Shown: positions 1 to 7,980 of the stretch, one piece after another
Numbering within the stretch: position 1 is the first letter of the stretch
Layout: the number at the start of each line of letters is the position of its first letter
Assembly (NCBI GenBank): GCA_012932865.1
Contig: SAXG01000005.1
Location: 1,357,121-1,421,120 of the forward strand
Direction of reading: 5' to 3'
DNA length: 64,000 nucleotides
Source of the DNA: Amylostereum areolatum
Taxonomy: Eukaryota; Basidiomycota; Agaricomycetes; Russulales; Stereaceae
The notes under the pieces: generated by a model
What the model saw: only the letters and a program-made list of their open reading frames with translations
Database searches by the model: none
What the model was told of the DNA's origin: nothing
Made by a program: the position numbers and the translations under genes

Positions 1-298
1 CTCACGCACTCCCACGCCCGACCCACAAGACGAAGAACTCCTTCGTCATCTCAAGAGAGTCACAGAACTCCTAAGCCGTCCGGACGTCGCTCGCGCCATG
101 AAGAGGCCGAGAAGTCTAGACGAAGAAGCCATGCGGGAGTCGAAGGGGAGATGCGGCATTAGAGGAGTATTCCGAAAGCACGGCCCCCGTCTCAAAAGCC
201 CGGACCATGCGACGACGGCGAGGATAGGGCATCGGCTAGGGTCTCCCACGATGGACGGAGAGGACGTAAAAGTAGTGGAGGCATTACTGAAGCGGTAG
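1..298 (+). CDS. Family-A ORF5, C-terminal part (partial at window edge)
   Basis: This open frame enters from the left edge and ends at the stop at 296-298. It encodes the last ~98 residues of the same protein as the ORF at 41900-42283. The sequence is rich in Arg, Lys, Asp and Glu and includes the strings RPDVAR and KRPRSLDEEAM, ending in KVVEALLKR. No recognised domain is seen. The protein is well kept between the two element copies, with mostly conservative changes, which argues that the frame is or was coding. Function is unknown. Confidence 0.65.
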   Translation, partial: SRTPTPDPQDEELLRHLKRVTELLSRPDVARAMKRPRSLDEEAMRESKGRCGIRGVFRKHGPRLKSPDHATTARIGHRLGSPTMDGEDVKVVEALLKR

Positions 299-372
299 AA
301 TAGAATTCTATCGCTCGATTCCGGATAAGGATAAAAGGAGTGGACATCAAAACATGAGGACTCAGAAGCGTG

Positions 373-783
373 ATGCAGCCCACTCAGTCGCCCGATCTCG
401 CGATTTTCAATACGCCTACTCCACGCTGGCTCGTCGCCGTCATCAGCATCATCGTAGGACTTACGATCCTCATATTCCTCGCATCAACAATATTCCTCAT
501 CCAATGGCGAAGAGCGAGCGATCGACAGCATGTTCAAGAAATCCCTCTAGAACCGCTTCGATTCAGGAATCTACGAGACGTAGATTCTAGAGAGGGGGAT
601 AGTGTTACAACTTGTCCAAGGTACTTCATTTCTCATTGCCTTATTAGGAAGGACGTCGCTAAACGACGGATTACAACTATGCCCCAGTTCGTAACCGTCT
701 CAACGACGCGACGACGACAGTGCCACAGATCGTCACCGTCTCAACGGCACAGCCGCGACGGTGCCACAGTCTCATCCCCGTAG
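373..783 (+). CDS. Family-A ORF6: small predicted single-pass membrane protein
   Basis: The ATG at 373 opens a ~136-residue frame. After a short polar N-terminus (about 18 residues) comes a ~26-residue hydrophobic stretch that begins and ends with Trp (roughly residues 19-44), then two Arg, then a charged tail containing LEPLRFRN and DVDSREGD. The frame runs past the LTR start at 603 and stops inside the LTR, so the last ~60 residues are LTR-encoded. The membrane segment and post-membrane tail are conserved with the copy at 42361-42765. The position (last ORF before the 3' LTR) is that of env in some LTR elements, but no surface subunit, signal peptide or processing site is visible. The function is not known. 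Confidence 0.6.
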   Translation: MQPTQSPDLAIFNTPTPRWLVAVISIIVGLTILIFLASTIFLIQWRRASDRQHVQEIPLEPLRFRNLRDVDSREGDSVTTCPRYFISHCLIRKDVAKRRITTMPQFVTVSTTRRRQCHRSSPSQRHSRDGATVSSP

Positions 784-1109
784 ATACTTGATGCGACCGT
801 CGCTCAATGTACATATATTTACTCGACCTCCTTTCTTATAAAAGGAGGCTCATCGAACGAGCCATTCCTCAGCTCGTTCTCTTTGTAAATACAGGACTGT
901 TCTAACTAAAGAACCTCCTCTTAAGTCTACCAAAGAGAATCCAAACTAAAGTCGAAAGCTCGCCTAAGTATTCCGTGAATACTTACTGCTTCGCTTATCG
1001 ACTCTAATCTTCGCGCAACCGAGACGTCTGGATCACCTGATCCCACCTCTCACACGTAAGAGTACTGTAGCCTGAGCCGCTTGTCACGTGATAAGGACCG
1101 TCCTTAACA
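603..1109 (+). repeat. 3' LTR of A' (507 bp)
   Basis: It begins TGTTACAAC and ends CTTAACA, directly after the polypurine tract. A TATA box lies at 837, and the predicted self-primer decamer AGCTCGTTCT lies 34 nt downstream at 871-880. It is 61 bp shorter than the LTRs of the full-length copy, mainly because it has about two fewer copies of a ~30-bp internal repeat around 715-770. Confidence 0.9.
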
Positions 1110-1369
1110 TCCGCCTACCAAACATGAATTGAGAGGTCAAAGCCATAGTTCAGATACCTCCGATGTATCTGTCATCTCCGATGGGTCCGACCACTCCAAT
1201 GCACATAGGTAGACATGACATCTGTCATTCTCAAGGATTTCACCGACTGTTCCTAAATACAAGCATTCGTGGATAGTCATACAAAAGGAGAACACTACCG
1301 ATTCCACCTAAATTCCCAGGGATGTGCAACATACAAACATAACTGACTTATAGCCCAACCCCTGCCCCC
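1110..1369. other. Intergenic, no gene seen
   Basis: This is flanking DNA between the A' LTR and the 3' end of gene V. I see no conserved coding frame, RNA gene or inverted repeat in it. Confidence 0.5.
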
Positions 1370-1933
1370 CTAGGCCTCCGAAGCTCCATCATCGTCCTCT
1401 GGGTCGGGAAAAAACAGACCCCCGAGCGGCCCCGGAGCACGAGGAGGCTCTGGCAGGGTTGCGAGTGTAACACGACCGTGGTTGTCAGCCGCCCCATTAT
1501 CCTCTCGCTGACCCCTCGGGCTCAGCTTCAGACGCCTTAGATTGTTCGGAAACTGGACATCTGCAAGTTCCGAAAGTCAGCTGCCTACCGAAGAGAATAT
1601 GCGGGACTCACTAGGGTCCGTCCACCACTTGAAGCCAAGAGGTTGATTGATCCAGAACTTACAGTCCTCTTTGTTTTCCCCCCAGATGTCCCCATACATG
1701 TCCAGCCTCCGAAAACGCCCAGAATCCTGACACATGATTGGTGGGCAGAAAAGCCTTGCGATCTCGAGCCAGGTAGGCTCCCCCGGAGGCAGGAGGTTCT
1801 GGGTATCCTCCAACTTTGCCTTCTTCCAGGCTGTGCTCACGTCCTCCTGCCCCCACAGATCAGAACATCTGTTCTCACGCCCCAGAACTGTGTTAACTCA
1901 CCGATTCCTCGCCAAACAACCTCCACCAGTCAT
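1370..1933 (-). CDS. Gene V: uncharacterised Trp-rich protein, multi-exon
   Basis: The minus strand carries a convincing exon at about 1862-1577, a Trp- and Cys-containing segment with strings such as PTWLEIARLFCPP and NQPLGFKWW. It is followed by a last exon that ends at a TAG at 1372-1370 after an acidic tail (FFPDPEDDDGASEA). A likely intron with GTGAGT donor lies at about 1898-1864. The ATG at 1933 is the nearest candidate start, but exons may lie further upstream. No domain is recognised. It has the style of the fast-evolving agaricomycete genes beside it. Exon joins are uncertain. Confidence 0.4.
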
Positions 1934-2567
1934 CACCAGGGTTGCTCTGCTTCTCTCCCTCGCACCACCACTACTGCGTGACCGCAATGAATCTTGCCTC
2001 TCGTAACATGTACGAAGGGGGGAGTGCACAGTTGTTGATGGTTTTCTCCCTTGAGTTTGACCCGAAACCGATACGAGGACCTGTCGGAGCTGTGTGGGAG
2101 AATATCAGAAGACGAAGGAGGGATGTGGCTGTCACACCTGTGTGACTTCGCGTCCCGTCGGACTGACAACATTATATATAGCCATTGTCGGCCGTTACTG
2201 AGACATGTATTTAAAACATTTCATCGTTGCGCAGTTTTCATTGCCCAAGATGATCAGTCCCACATCTGCGACACCGTACCCCAGTACCACTCAAACTGCT
2301 CCAAGTGTCCATTTTGATACAAGACTTTGTCGGACTCAGTGGATGTGCTGGTCCAAATCTTCGTATGCCCTCTCGGAGTCTGATTGCCTACGCCATTATT
2401 GACTTGATGTGCATAAGATCTAACTCTCAAATCAAAGATGGCGAGGTAGTGGAGACAGCCTGGAGGCGACATGCACAGGTACATACATGGTCTCTACGCC
2501 TTTGGCTCGCTCATTGTAGTGATGGCTCTCTTAGCATCTCACCCCCTCTCCGAAGCTGTGAACCCCA
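1934..2567. other. Intergenic between genes V and W
   Basis: Several short frames exist on both strands, but none shows a recognisable domain or convincing exon structure. The hexamer GTCGGA/TCCGAC, frequent in this whole cluster, occurs here several times. A TATATATA stretch lies at about 2174. Confidence 0.4.
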
Positions 2568-3947
2568 TCACCGACCAGCTCCGACACCTCTCTTCCACTT
2601 TGAAGTCTCCTTCCGTGGTGTATTCACACCACTGCTCAGACGCTTTCCCCCAGGGTTGGCAATAGGAGTTGGATTGGAGTTGCTCGGTCCAACATCTGGC
2701 CCTGCTACACAGAAGTTAACTCAACAAAATGTATTCTAGATATGACATACCTTCACCCTTGTTTCTGTCACCACCCTTGTTTGTCTTCGAGGTTGGTTTC
2801 CGGTGATTTTGTGGCTTTGTAAGCATAGGTGGAGTGTAAATTGTGTCCGGTGCCCGCGGTGGTCTTACTTTGCATCTTGATGACCTCGGAGTTTGTACAA
2901 CCTGGGCAGGCGCAGGGGCTTCACCCGATGTCGGAGGTAATGTCGGAGGCGGTTGTGATGGTGGTGGGGGCTGTTCACAAAACAATTGAGAATGGAAACA
3001 TTACTCCAACTCGATACTCACCGTAAAATGGACACGAGACCGGGGAGGCTCTGCCTGAGTGGAATCACGGAGTGCCAGTGGGAAAAGGAGACGTGGTCGA
3101 GGTATATGCAGGGGGCTGTCAGAGTCGGAGCCGTCGGAGGTGCCGTCATCATCATCAGATGATGAACAAATAATATGAAGTGCAGGACGTTTTAATTGTG
3201 ACTTGTCCATCTGCCTCACCAGATCGGTGGGTGTTCTCCCCATCGGACCATTGCTAGTATTCCCAACACGACGTGGCTTGGGTTGTGCCCCTGTAGTCAA
3301 AGTATGCTCATGTGGTTGCTCTGCCTGTCCGATGGTCAGAGACTCGATCTCCACCTCTGCTGAGTGCCCTGCAAATATGTATTGAAGTTGGAGTCTGTAA
3401 GTGCGGTAGACAGTGACGGACCTTGCCTATTCCCCAGGTCATCCTCGTATCGTGGGGGTATAATGATGGAACCCCGCACTGGTCTTGCAGTCCGTGCGGG
3501 GTTGGTTCGTCGGTGTGAAATTTCGGAGGGCTCATGTAAAGGATGAGTAGTGAGGAGGGCTACAGAACCTTGGGCAGATTTAACCATAGCATCCACGGCA
3601 CTGTCCCACCACCAATCACTGAACTTTCCTGGATATTCAGGTAGTCGACCGATATTCGACTCTTGAATAGTCTGCCAAGTATATGGTCCATCTGGGGCTT
3701 CGGAGCTTGACCATAACACAGATTTTGCTTGGGATGCCATCCAGAAAGTGTAATCATGGTCGTACAATCCAAGGAGGAGAAGGGCAGTTCTTGCACATTC
3801 CCAGCCCGCCCAGGATCCATCTTCTTTTTCCCAAAGGAGGTGGGGACTTAACCCGTTGAAGTCCGCAACCAATGCCCGCAGTGCGATCATACGATTTTCG
3901 TATGTGTGAACTTCGGCGCGGAGCCACCGCTTTGACCAGGACCACAA
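2568..3947 (-). CDS. Gene W: uncharacterised, multi-exon, disordered C-terminal half
   Basis: The largest exon (3947 to about 3420) encodes a helical, Trp-rich segment (including SWAGWECARTALLLLGLYDH). A probable ~53-nt intron ending TTTGCAG leads to an acidic, Ser/Asp-rich exon (ICSSSDDDDGTSDGSDSDS). A GTGAGT...GAACAG intron then leads to a Pro/Lys-rich exon, and a GTATGT intron to a last short exon with stop at 2570-2568. No known domain is recognised. There is no good ATG at the 5' edge, so W may be the 3' part of gene Z across an intron that carries the MITE at 3964-4238. That would make V, W and Z two genes rather than three. Confidence 0.45.
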
Positions 3948-3963
3948 ACCACAGTCTGGTGTA

Positions 3964-4238
3964 CTGTACCATTTAAATCGGTTCGCCAGTCACGGGTCAC
4001 AGAGAGGCCAAGATTGGCGAAATTTTTCTGATGTCATGCGTCACGAAGGTCACCGGCGAAACCATTTGTTGAACCCCGATGATGTCACCATTAGAAATGG
4101 CCGTTCACGGCCGCCCGGCGCGCTTGGCCCGGCGAAATTTTATTGTTGTCACGCTCACGCACATGGTTTGGCGGATAGAAATTTTCGCCAGGCCTGTCAC
4201 GGTCACAACAGGGTGGCGAACCGATTTAAATGGTACAG
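3964..4238. mobile_element. MITE with TA duplication, Tc1/mariner-like
   Basis: A 275-bp element begins CTGTACCATTT and ends in the exact inverse. The terminal inverted repeats (with the flanking TA, a 27-nt perfect inverted match at 3962-3988 and 4214-4240) are flanked by TA on both sides (3962-3963, 4239-4240). The interior is non-coding and contains several copies of a GGCGAAA-type motif. Short length, perfect TIRs, no transposase and TA target sites are the features of a Tc1/mariner-mobilised MITE. It lies between genes Z and W or in an intron of a combined gene. Confidence 0.8.
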
Positions 4239-4272
4239 TATCTCTTGGGAGAGGATAGTCGCTTCGTGATGC

Positions 4273-5324
4273 CTAATACATGAAACTGTCAGAATTTGGT
4301 GCAACTTTGTCCATCGACAAGATGTTCACCGGAATGGAGTATGTCAGGTCTATTGCTTTCTGATACGCAGGCTCGGGGCATAGCGTTCGGAGATACTTAA
4401 GCTCTGCAGGGGTGCTACGAGCAACGGTATCGGGTGCATATCCTGGCCATGCAGGATGAGGCCATATCGGATCTGGACGGAATGGGTCATCCTCATCACC
4501 TGAATCTTCCATCACCACGTCCATGACTCGCTTCTCTGCACGATAGAGGGGATCATCGGAGTCGTCGGCGAATCCCCGATCGGGACTTGACAGGGCCTCT
4601 TCGGAGCTGTTACCTGCTGAACGCTGCTTCCCCTTGGACTTCTTCGTTGACTTGGTTCTTGATTTCTGCTTGCCGTTGATTTTTTCAACCGGCGAGGTGT
4701 CTTCTTTGGTGGTAATTCATCACCTGGCATCTGGGTGGGCGCCTCGGAAACATTGGGTGTACTGTGTGAAGGGTGAGACTTTGAACGAGCGTCGGAATGT
4801 TTTTTACGACGAGGTGCAGGAGGTGGCGGAGGAAGTGATTCTCTGTCATCGGCGTCAGCATTTGCTGTCTCGATATCTTCTTCCTTCTGGCTTCCAAGTA
4901 CGTTCGGAGGGGTGGACTGCACAGAGGATGTCATCGTTCCGAAGGACATGATGGAACTCAAATCCCGTCCAGTGGTCGCGATATTGTTCTCGATTGCCTC
5001 GCGGAATTCATTACACTCCTCGTGGCTCCACTTGCCAGGATCATAGAGGCCAGACCAACCAGGAGGAAGAATGGAGTTGGAGAAAAAGGTGTCCGATGGT
5101 TCATCTCGGAATGCAGTCCATGGCACACGCGCTTTCGGACCATCCATATCAACCCCTGTGCTGATGGTTAGAGAATCCGTACAGTGGGAAATGAAAGTGT
5201 AATGTACGGTATTCCATCGTTATATACGCCCGACACCACGACCTCTTATCAGGAAGAGGGGGCTTCTTGGCCAACCAATCATTGTCAGGGGGCTGTGGAT
5301 ATCCATCTTTGAAAACCATCTTCG
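4273..5324 (-). pseudogene. Gene Z, 3' part (gene split by element B1)
   Basis: This is the downstream half of a minus-strand gene whose 5' half is at 12423-13549. The exon at about 5155-4600 encodes a Trp-containing segment (WSGLYDPGKWSHEE) followed by a disordered Pro/Lys/Ser-rich region (PPPPPAPRRKKHSD). A probable intron around 4598-4530 leads to a last acidic exon (MDVVMEDSGDEDDPFRPDP) that stops at 4273. Between 5324 and about 5230 the frame reads through the B1 insertion point if B1 and one CTTCG copy are ignored, so the insertion lies in an exon. No known domain is recognised. Confidence 0.5.
5320..5324 (+). repeat. Target-site duplication of B1, left
   Basis: CTTCG here is repeated at 12423-12427 immediately after the 3' LTR. 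A 5-bp duplication is standard for Ty3/Gypsy integrase. Confidence 0.95.
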
Positions 5325-5744
5325 TGTCACGGATCGCTCCATTTCTCTCTTCGTTTGCAGACCTCGTACACGCGACGTGTCACGGCACATGACTTTCCCT
5401 TGCATCACATGCTTCAACGACGTCATTGCCCGGACTTCCGAGCGGGGTTCCGCATCCTTATCTATGACATCATTGCTCCGGACCTTTGTCCTCCGCCCCA
5501 TGACTCCTTTCTTATTGTTCCCCCCGCTCGCACCACTATTGCATCGCATCGCACCATCGTACCCACTTGTATATAAGGACAGTGTTTCTCTTCCCTTTTC
5601 CCTAGACTGTCCATCTCGTCATACGGTACTGTAGCGCACGTTGCACTACCCTAGACCCCGGCACTCTCGAATCTATTTTCTTCTCGCTCCTCCCATCGTC
5701 GCGACTTAGGCGGTTCATCGGTCTCATAAACTGCGTTTCTGACA
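5325..5744 (+). repeat. 5' LTR of B1 (420 bp)
   Basis: It begins TGTCACGGATCG and ends GTTTCTGACA. A TATATAA box starts at 5570. The predicted transcription start and self-primer (AGACTGTCCA, 5604-5613) lie 34 nt downstream, so U3 is about 5325-5603 and R-U5 about 5604-5744. Confidence 0.95.
5604..5613 (+). promoter_or_regulatory. B1 self-primer at predicted RNA 5' end
   Basis: AGACTGTCCA (11 nt with the preceding T) is the exact reverse complement of TGGACAGTCT at 5747-5756, which starts 2 nt after the LTR. It lies 34 nt from the TATA box, where a pol II start is expected. This is the arrangement of Tf1 of fission yeast, in which the mRNA 5' end folds back to prime minus-strand synthesis instead of a tRNA. 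Self-priming here is inferred, not shown. Confidence 0.75.
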
Positions 5745-5746
5745 CC

Positions 5747-5756
5747 TGGACAGTCT
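5747..5756 (+). promoter_or_regulatory. B1 primer-binding site (self-priming type)
   Basis: TGGACAGTCT starts 2 nt after the 5' LTR and is complementary to 5604-5613. The match continues one more base in B1 (A at 5757). Starting with TGG, it could in principle pair with a tRNA CCA end, but the exact LTR match at the expected start site makes self-priming the better reading. Confidence 0.75.
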
Positions 5757-5809
5757 ACCCCTACGCCTACCTCGCACCCCTCTCTCCATCTACCTCTGCC
5801 GTCTCCACG

Positions 5810-6361
5810 ATGTTAAAAACTCCCACCACGGACCTCCCGAACGCACCGGTTTTCCTCCCGTTCAACGGAAAGCCGATCACCCCCCGCGACGACGCACCAC
5901 TCCCCTACCCTTGGTCCGACGCCGTCACCGTCAACTGCCTCGTCCCCGTACAGAACCTCTGCAAGAAAGATCCCTGGACCGCGCACGGCCTCAACTTCCG
6001 CATCTTCGAGTGGAGGTGGCACAAGGATCACGGTACTGTCGTCCTTGCCCTATACGTCCGGATCACCACGTGCATCAACGTAGACCTCGAACGCCTTGAA
6101 TTCACCCTCCACGCCCCCACCTACCACACATACCTCATCCAGGACGCCCCCAACCCGATCCTCCAAACCAGTTTCACCTCCGTCTCCCAGTTTAACCGCC
6201 GGACCCCCAAATCCACCCCGCCACCAGTCCTCCGTCCCACCATCAAGGGTAAGACCCTTCGTCGCCGCCACCACGAACATAAGATCCGCCAGGCAGTAAA
6301 AGCCGGCTACCTCACCAAGAAACTCCTCGGCCGTCGCCCCATCGCGGCGGACTTCTTCTAG
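5810..6361 (+). CDS. B1 pre-gag frame, ends at an in-frame UAG
   Basis: This 183-codon frame begins at an ATG at 5810 and ends at TAG 6359-6361. The protein has Trp-rich, globular-looking sequence (FRIFEWRWHKDHGTVVL) and a basic C-terminus. No known domain is recognised. It is in the same frame as gag, and after the UAG the frame stays open to the gag zinc-knuckle region. Translation past the stop would therefore give one long Gag precursor. B2 and B3 have the same UAG but ACG instead of this ATG, so the true start may lie elsewhere or be non-AUG. Alternatives are a separate small protein or an unspliced leader. Confidence 0.5.
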   Translation: MLKTPTTDLPNAPVFLPFNGKPITPRDDAPLPYPWSDAVTVNCLVPVQNLCKKDPWTAHGLNFRIFEWRWHKDHGTVVLALYVRITTCINVDLERLEFTLHAPTYHTYLIQDAPNPILQTSFTSVSQFNRRTPKSTPPPVLRPTIKGKTLRRRHHEHKIRQAVKAGYLTKKLLGRRPIAADFF

Positions 6362-7979
6362 ACCATCATCACGTCCTCCACAGCCCCTCGTCCCCCCACT
6401 CCGAACCTCCCCCCAGGCGTTTTTCGAGACTACTGTCCCGAAGAATACTATATCCTCACCTCGCAGCAGACTAAGGAATCCGTACGTTGGCTGCACGACG
6501 AACCAAACCGGCAACGTCGAGACTGGTACTTCGATGACCGTGACGAACAACCCTACGTTGAAGAATCGGATTTTGCCACCGCTGCGGACGTTCTACAGCG
6601 CTTCCTGAACCCCCCTCCGACCAACTCGCCCCCACCCCGTCGACGTACTGTAATCGAAGTCCCCGAAGGGATCAACCACAACGACACAACTGGGAAGTGG
6701 TACGCCTATAGACGAAACAAGAACGGAACCCCAGGACGATCAGTAGTTGAGTGGCAGCCCACTTCGTTCAGTCCCGTCCAAGATCACTGGTCGTGGCATC
6801 ATAACCAGCAATTCCTCACCCCCGCCGACTTCCTTGTCGCAAAACAAGTTGAGGACGAAGTTGAAGAAGCAGAAGAACGCCGACGAGAAACCCTACGCCG
6901 CCTTGATCAAGAACTCGCCCAATCCCTCACCGTCCCCCTCCCCTTCGACAAGATGCCCGACGCCGAATCCAAACCTGCCGTCTCCAAGCGGGAGATCGGC
7001 CCCAAGCCAAAGCCATTCAAAGGCGATAGACGCGACACCCTCCGGTTCTCCCTCGAGCTCCGCATGTTCCTGCGCGTTAACAAAGATGTTTATGCCACAG
7101 ATGATGCCAAGATGATGCTCCTCCTCAGCCTGATGGAGGACGACACGGCGAAAGCCTGGGCCACGCATCGCCGCATGGAACTCTTCGCCGACGAAGACGA
7201 GAAGGAAGACGCCGACACCCTCGACCCCACGCCCCCCAACACTCCACTATAACTCCTACAAAGAGCTCTTCGAGAGGTTTGGCAAAGACTTCGTGCCCGT
7301 CGATCCGAAGATAGAGGCTCAGCGTAAGATCAACGAGCTCGCAATGACCACCCGGGACGTCACTGACTTTATCACCGAGTTTGAGATGCTGGCAACCATG
7401 TCAGCATACGACGACGAGGCGCTAATCCACTTTTTCAAGAAGGGACTTCAGCGTGACCTCGGCAAGCAGGTGGCCCGGTCGTACCCGTTCCCCACCAAGC
7501 TCGCGGAGTGGAAGGAGCGCGCCCGCCGCATCAACCACCAGTGGCTCGAAGAGAACCCGGAGAGGAAGAGCAGTCAGTCCAAGGGGGCTGTCGCGCTCAC
7601 CTCGAACGGTTCGACCAACGACTCCTCGTCGCGCCGAGTCGGCGCCTTCACCAACACCTCGACCCGCCCTGCAAAGCTGACGGACGACGAGCGCGCAAAG
7701 ATGATGCGCGAAGGCAAGTGCTTCATGTGTCGACAAGCCGGTCACGTCTCTCGCGACTGCCCCAACCGCGACTCGAGCGCGCGACGGGTGGGCGCAGTAG
7801 AGACTGGGTCCAAGGCCCCTCCCCTGCCGACGAACACGGCTCCGTCCACTGCGAAAGCAGCTCCCGACCCATCCAAAACCATCGCGGCGATCACTCGCCA
7901 GCTGAAGGATCTGGATGCGGAAGGTAAGGAGCAGGCAGTGGCACTGTTGAAGGATATCCTGGAATCGCAGGATTTTTGA
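6362..7979 (+). pseudogene. B1 gag (capsid + CCHC zinc knuckle), one frameshift
   Basis: Gag forms the particle and binds RNA. The frame is open from just after the UAG at 6361 through an ATG at 6953 (MPDAESKPAV) to a stop at 7250-7252. Compared with B2/B3, B1 has one extra C in the run at 7232-7237, which causes this stop. The normal frame resumes as 7293-7979, with the capsid-like segment and a CCHC knuckle (CFMCRQAGHVSRDC). It ends ESQDF and TGA at 7977-7979. Without the extra base, gag from 6953 would be about 342 residues. The stop overlaps the pol frame by 4 nt. Confidence 0.8.
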
Positions 7980-7980
7980 A
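7971..7980 (+). promoter_or_regulatory. B1 gag/pol junction, candidate -1 frameshift site
   Basis: GAT TTT TGA AAC in the gag frame. A one-base backward slip on the T run gives TTG AAA CGC, the start of the open pol frame. Pol has no good AUG at this point. The same TTTTTGAA overlap occurs at 21383-21390 in family A. The alternative is termination-reinitiation. Confidence 0.6.

Larger units (their letters stand above)
1..1109 (+). mobile_element. Family-A Ty3/Gypsy element, 3' end only (A')
   Basis: This is the 3' terminal part of a retrotransposon of the same family as the full-length element at 18697-43158. Positions 1-602 align colinearly with about 41990-42590 and 603-1109 with that element's LTR. 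It holds the end of the ~127-residue ORF, the membrane-protein ORF, a polypurine tract at 591-600 and one LTR. The rest lies off the left edge, so gag, pol and the target-site duplication cannot be assessed. It differs from the other copy by many substitutions, so it is an older or diverged relative and useful for conservation tests. Confidence 0.9.

Noticed and set aside
1577..5147. Helitron or KDZ-type DNA transposon encoded by genes V, W, Z
   Set aside because: No helicase, Rep or transposase motif was seen in any exon, and there are no terminal structures other than those of the MITE.
5747..5761. tRNA primer-binding site
   Set aside because: It starts with TGG, but I could not match the following bases to a tRNA 3' end from memory, whereas it matches the LTR exactly at the predicted RNA start.
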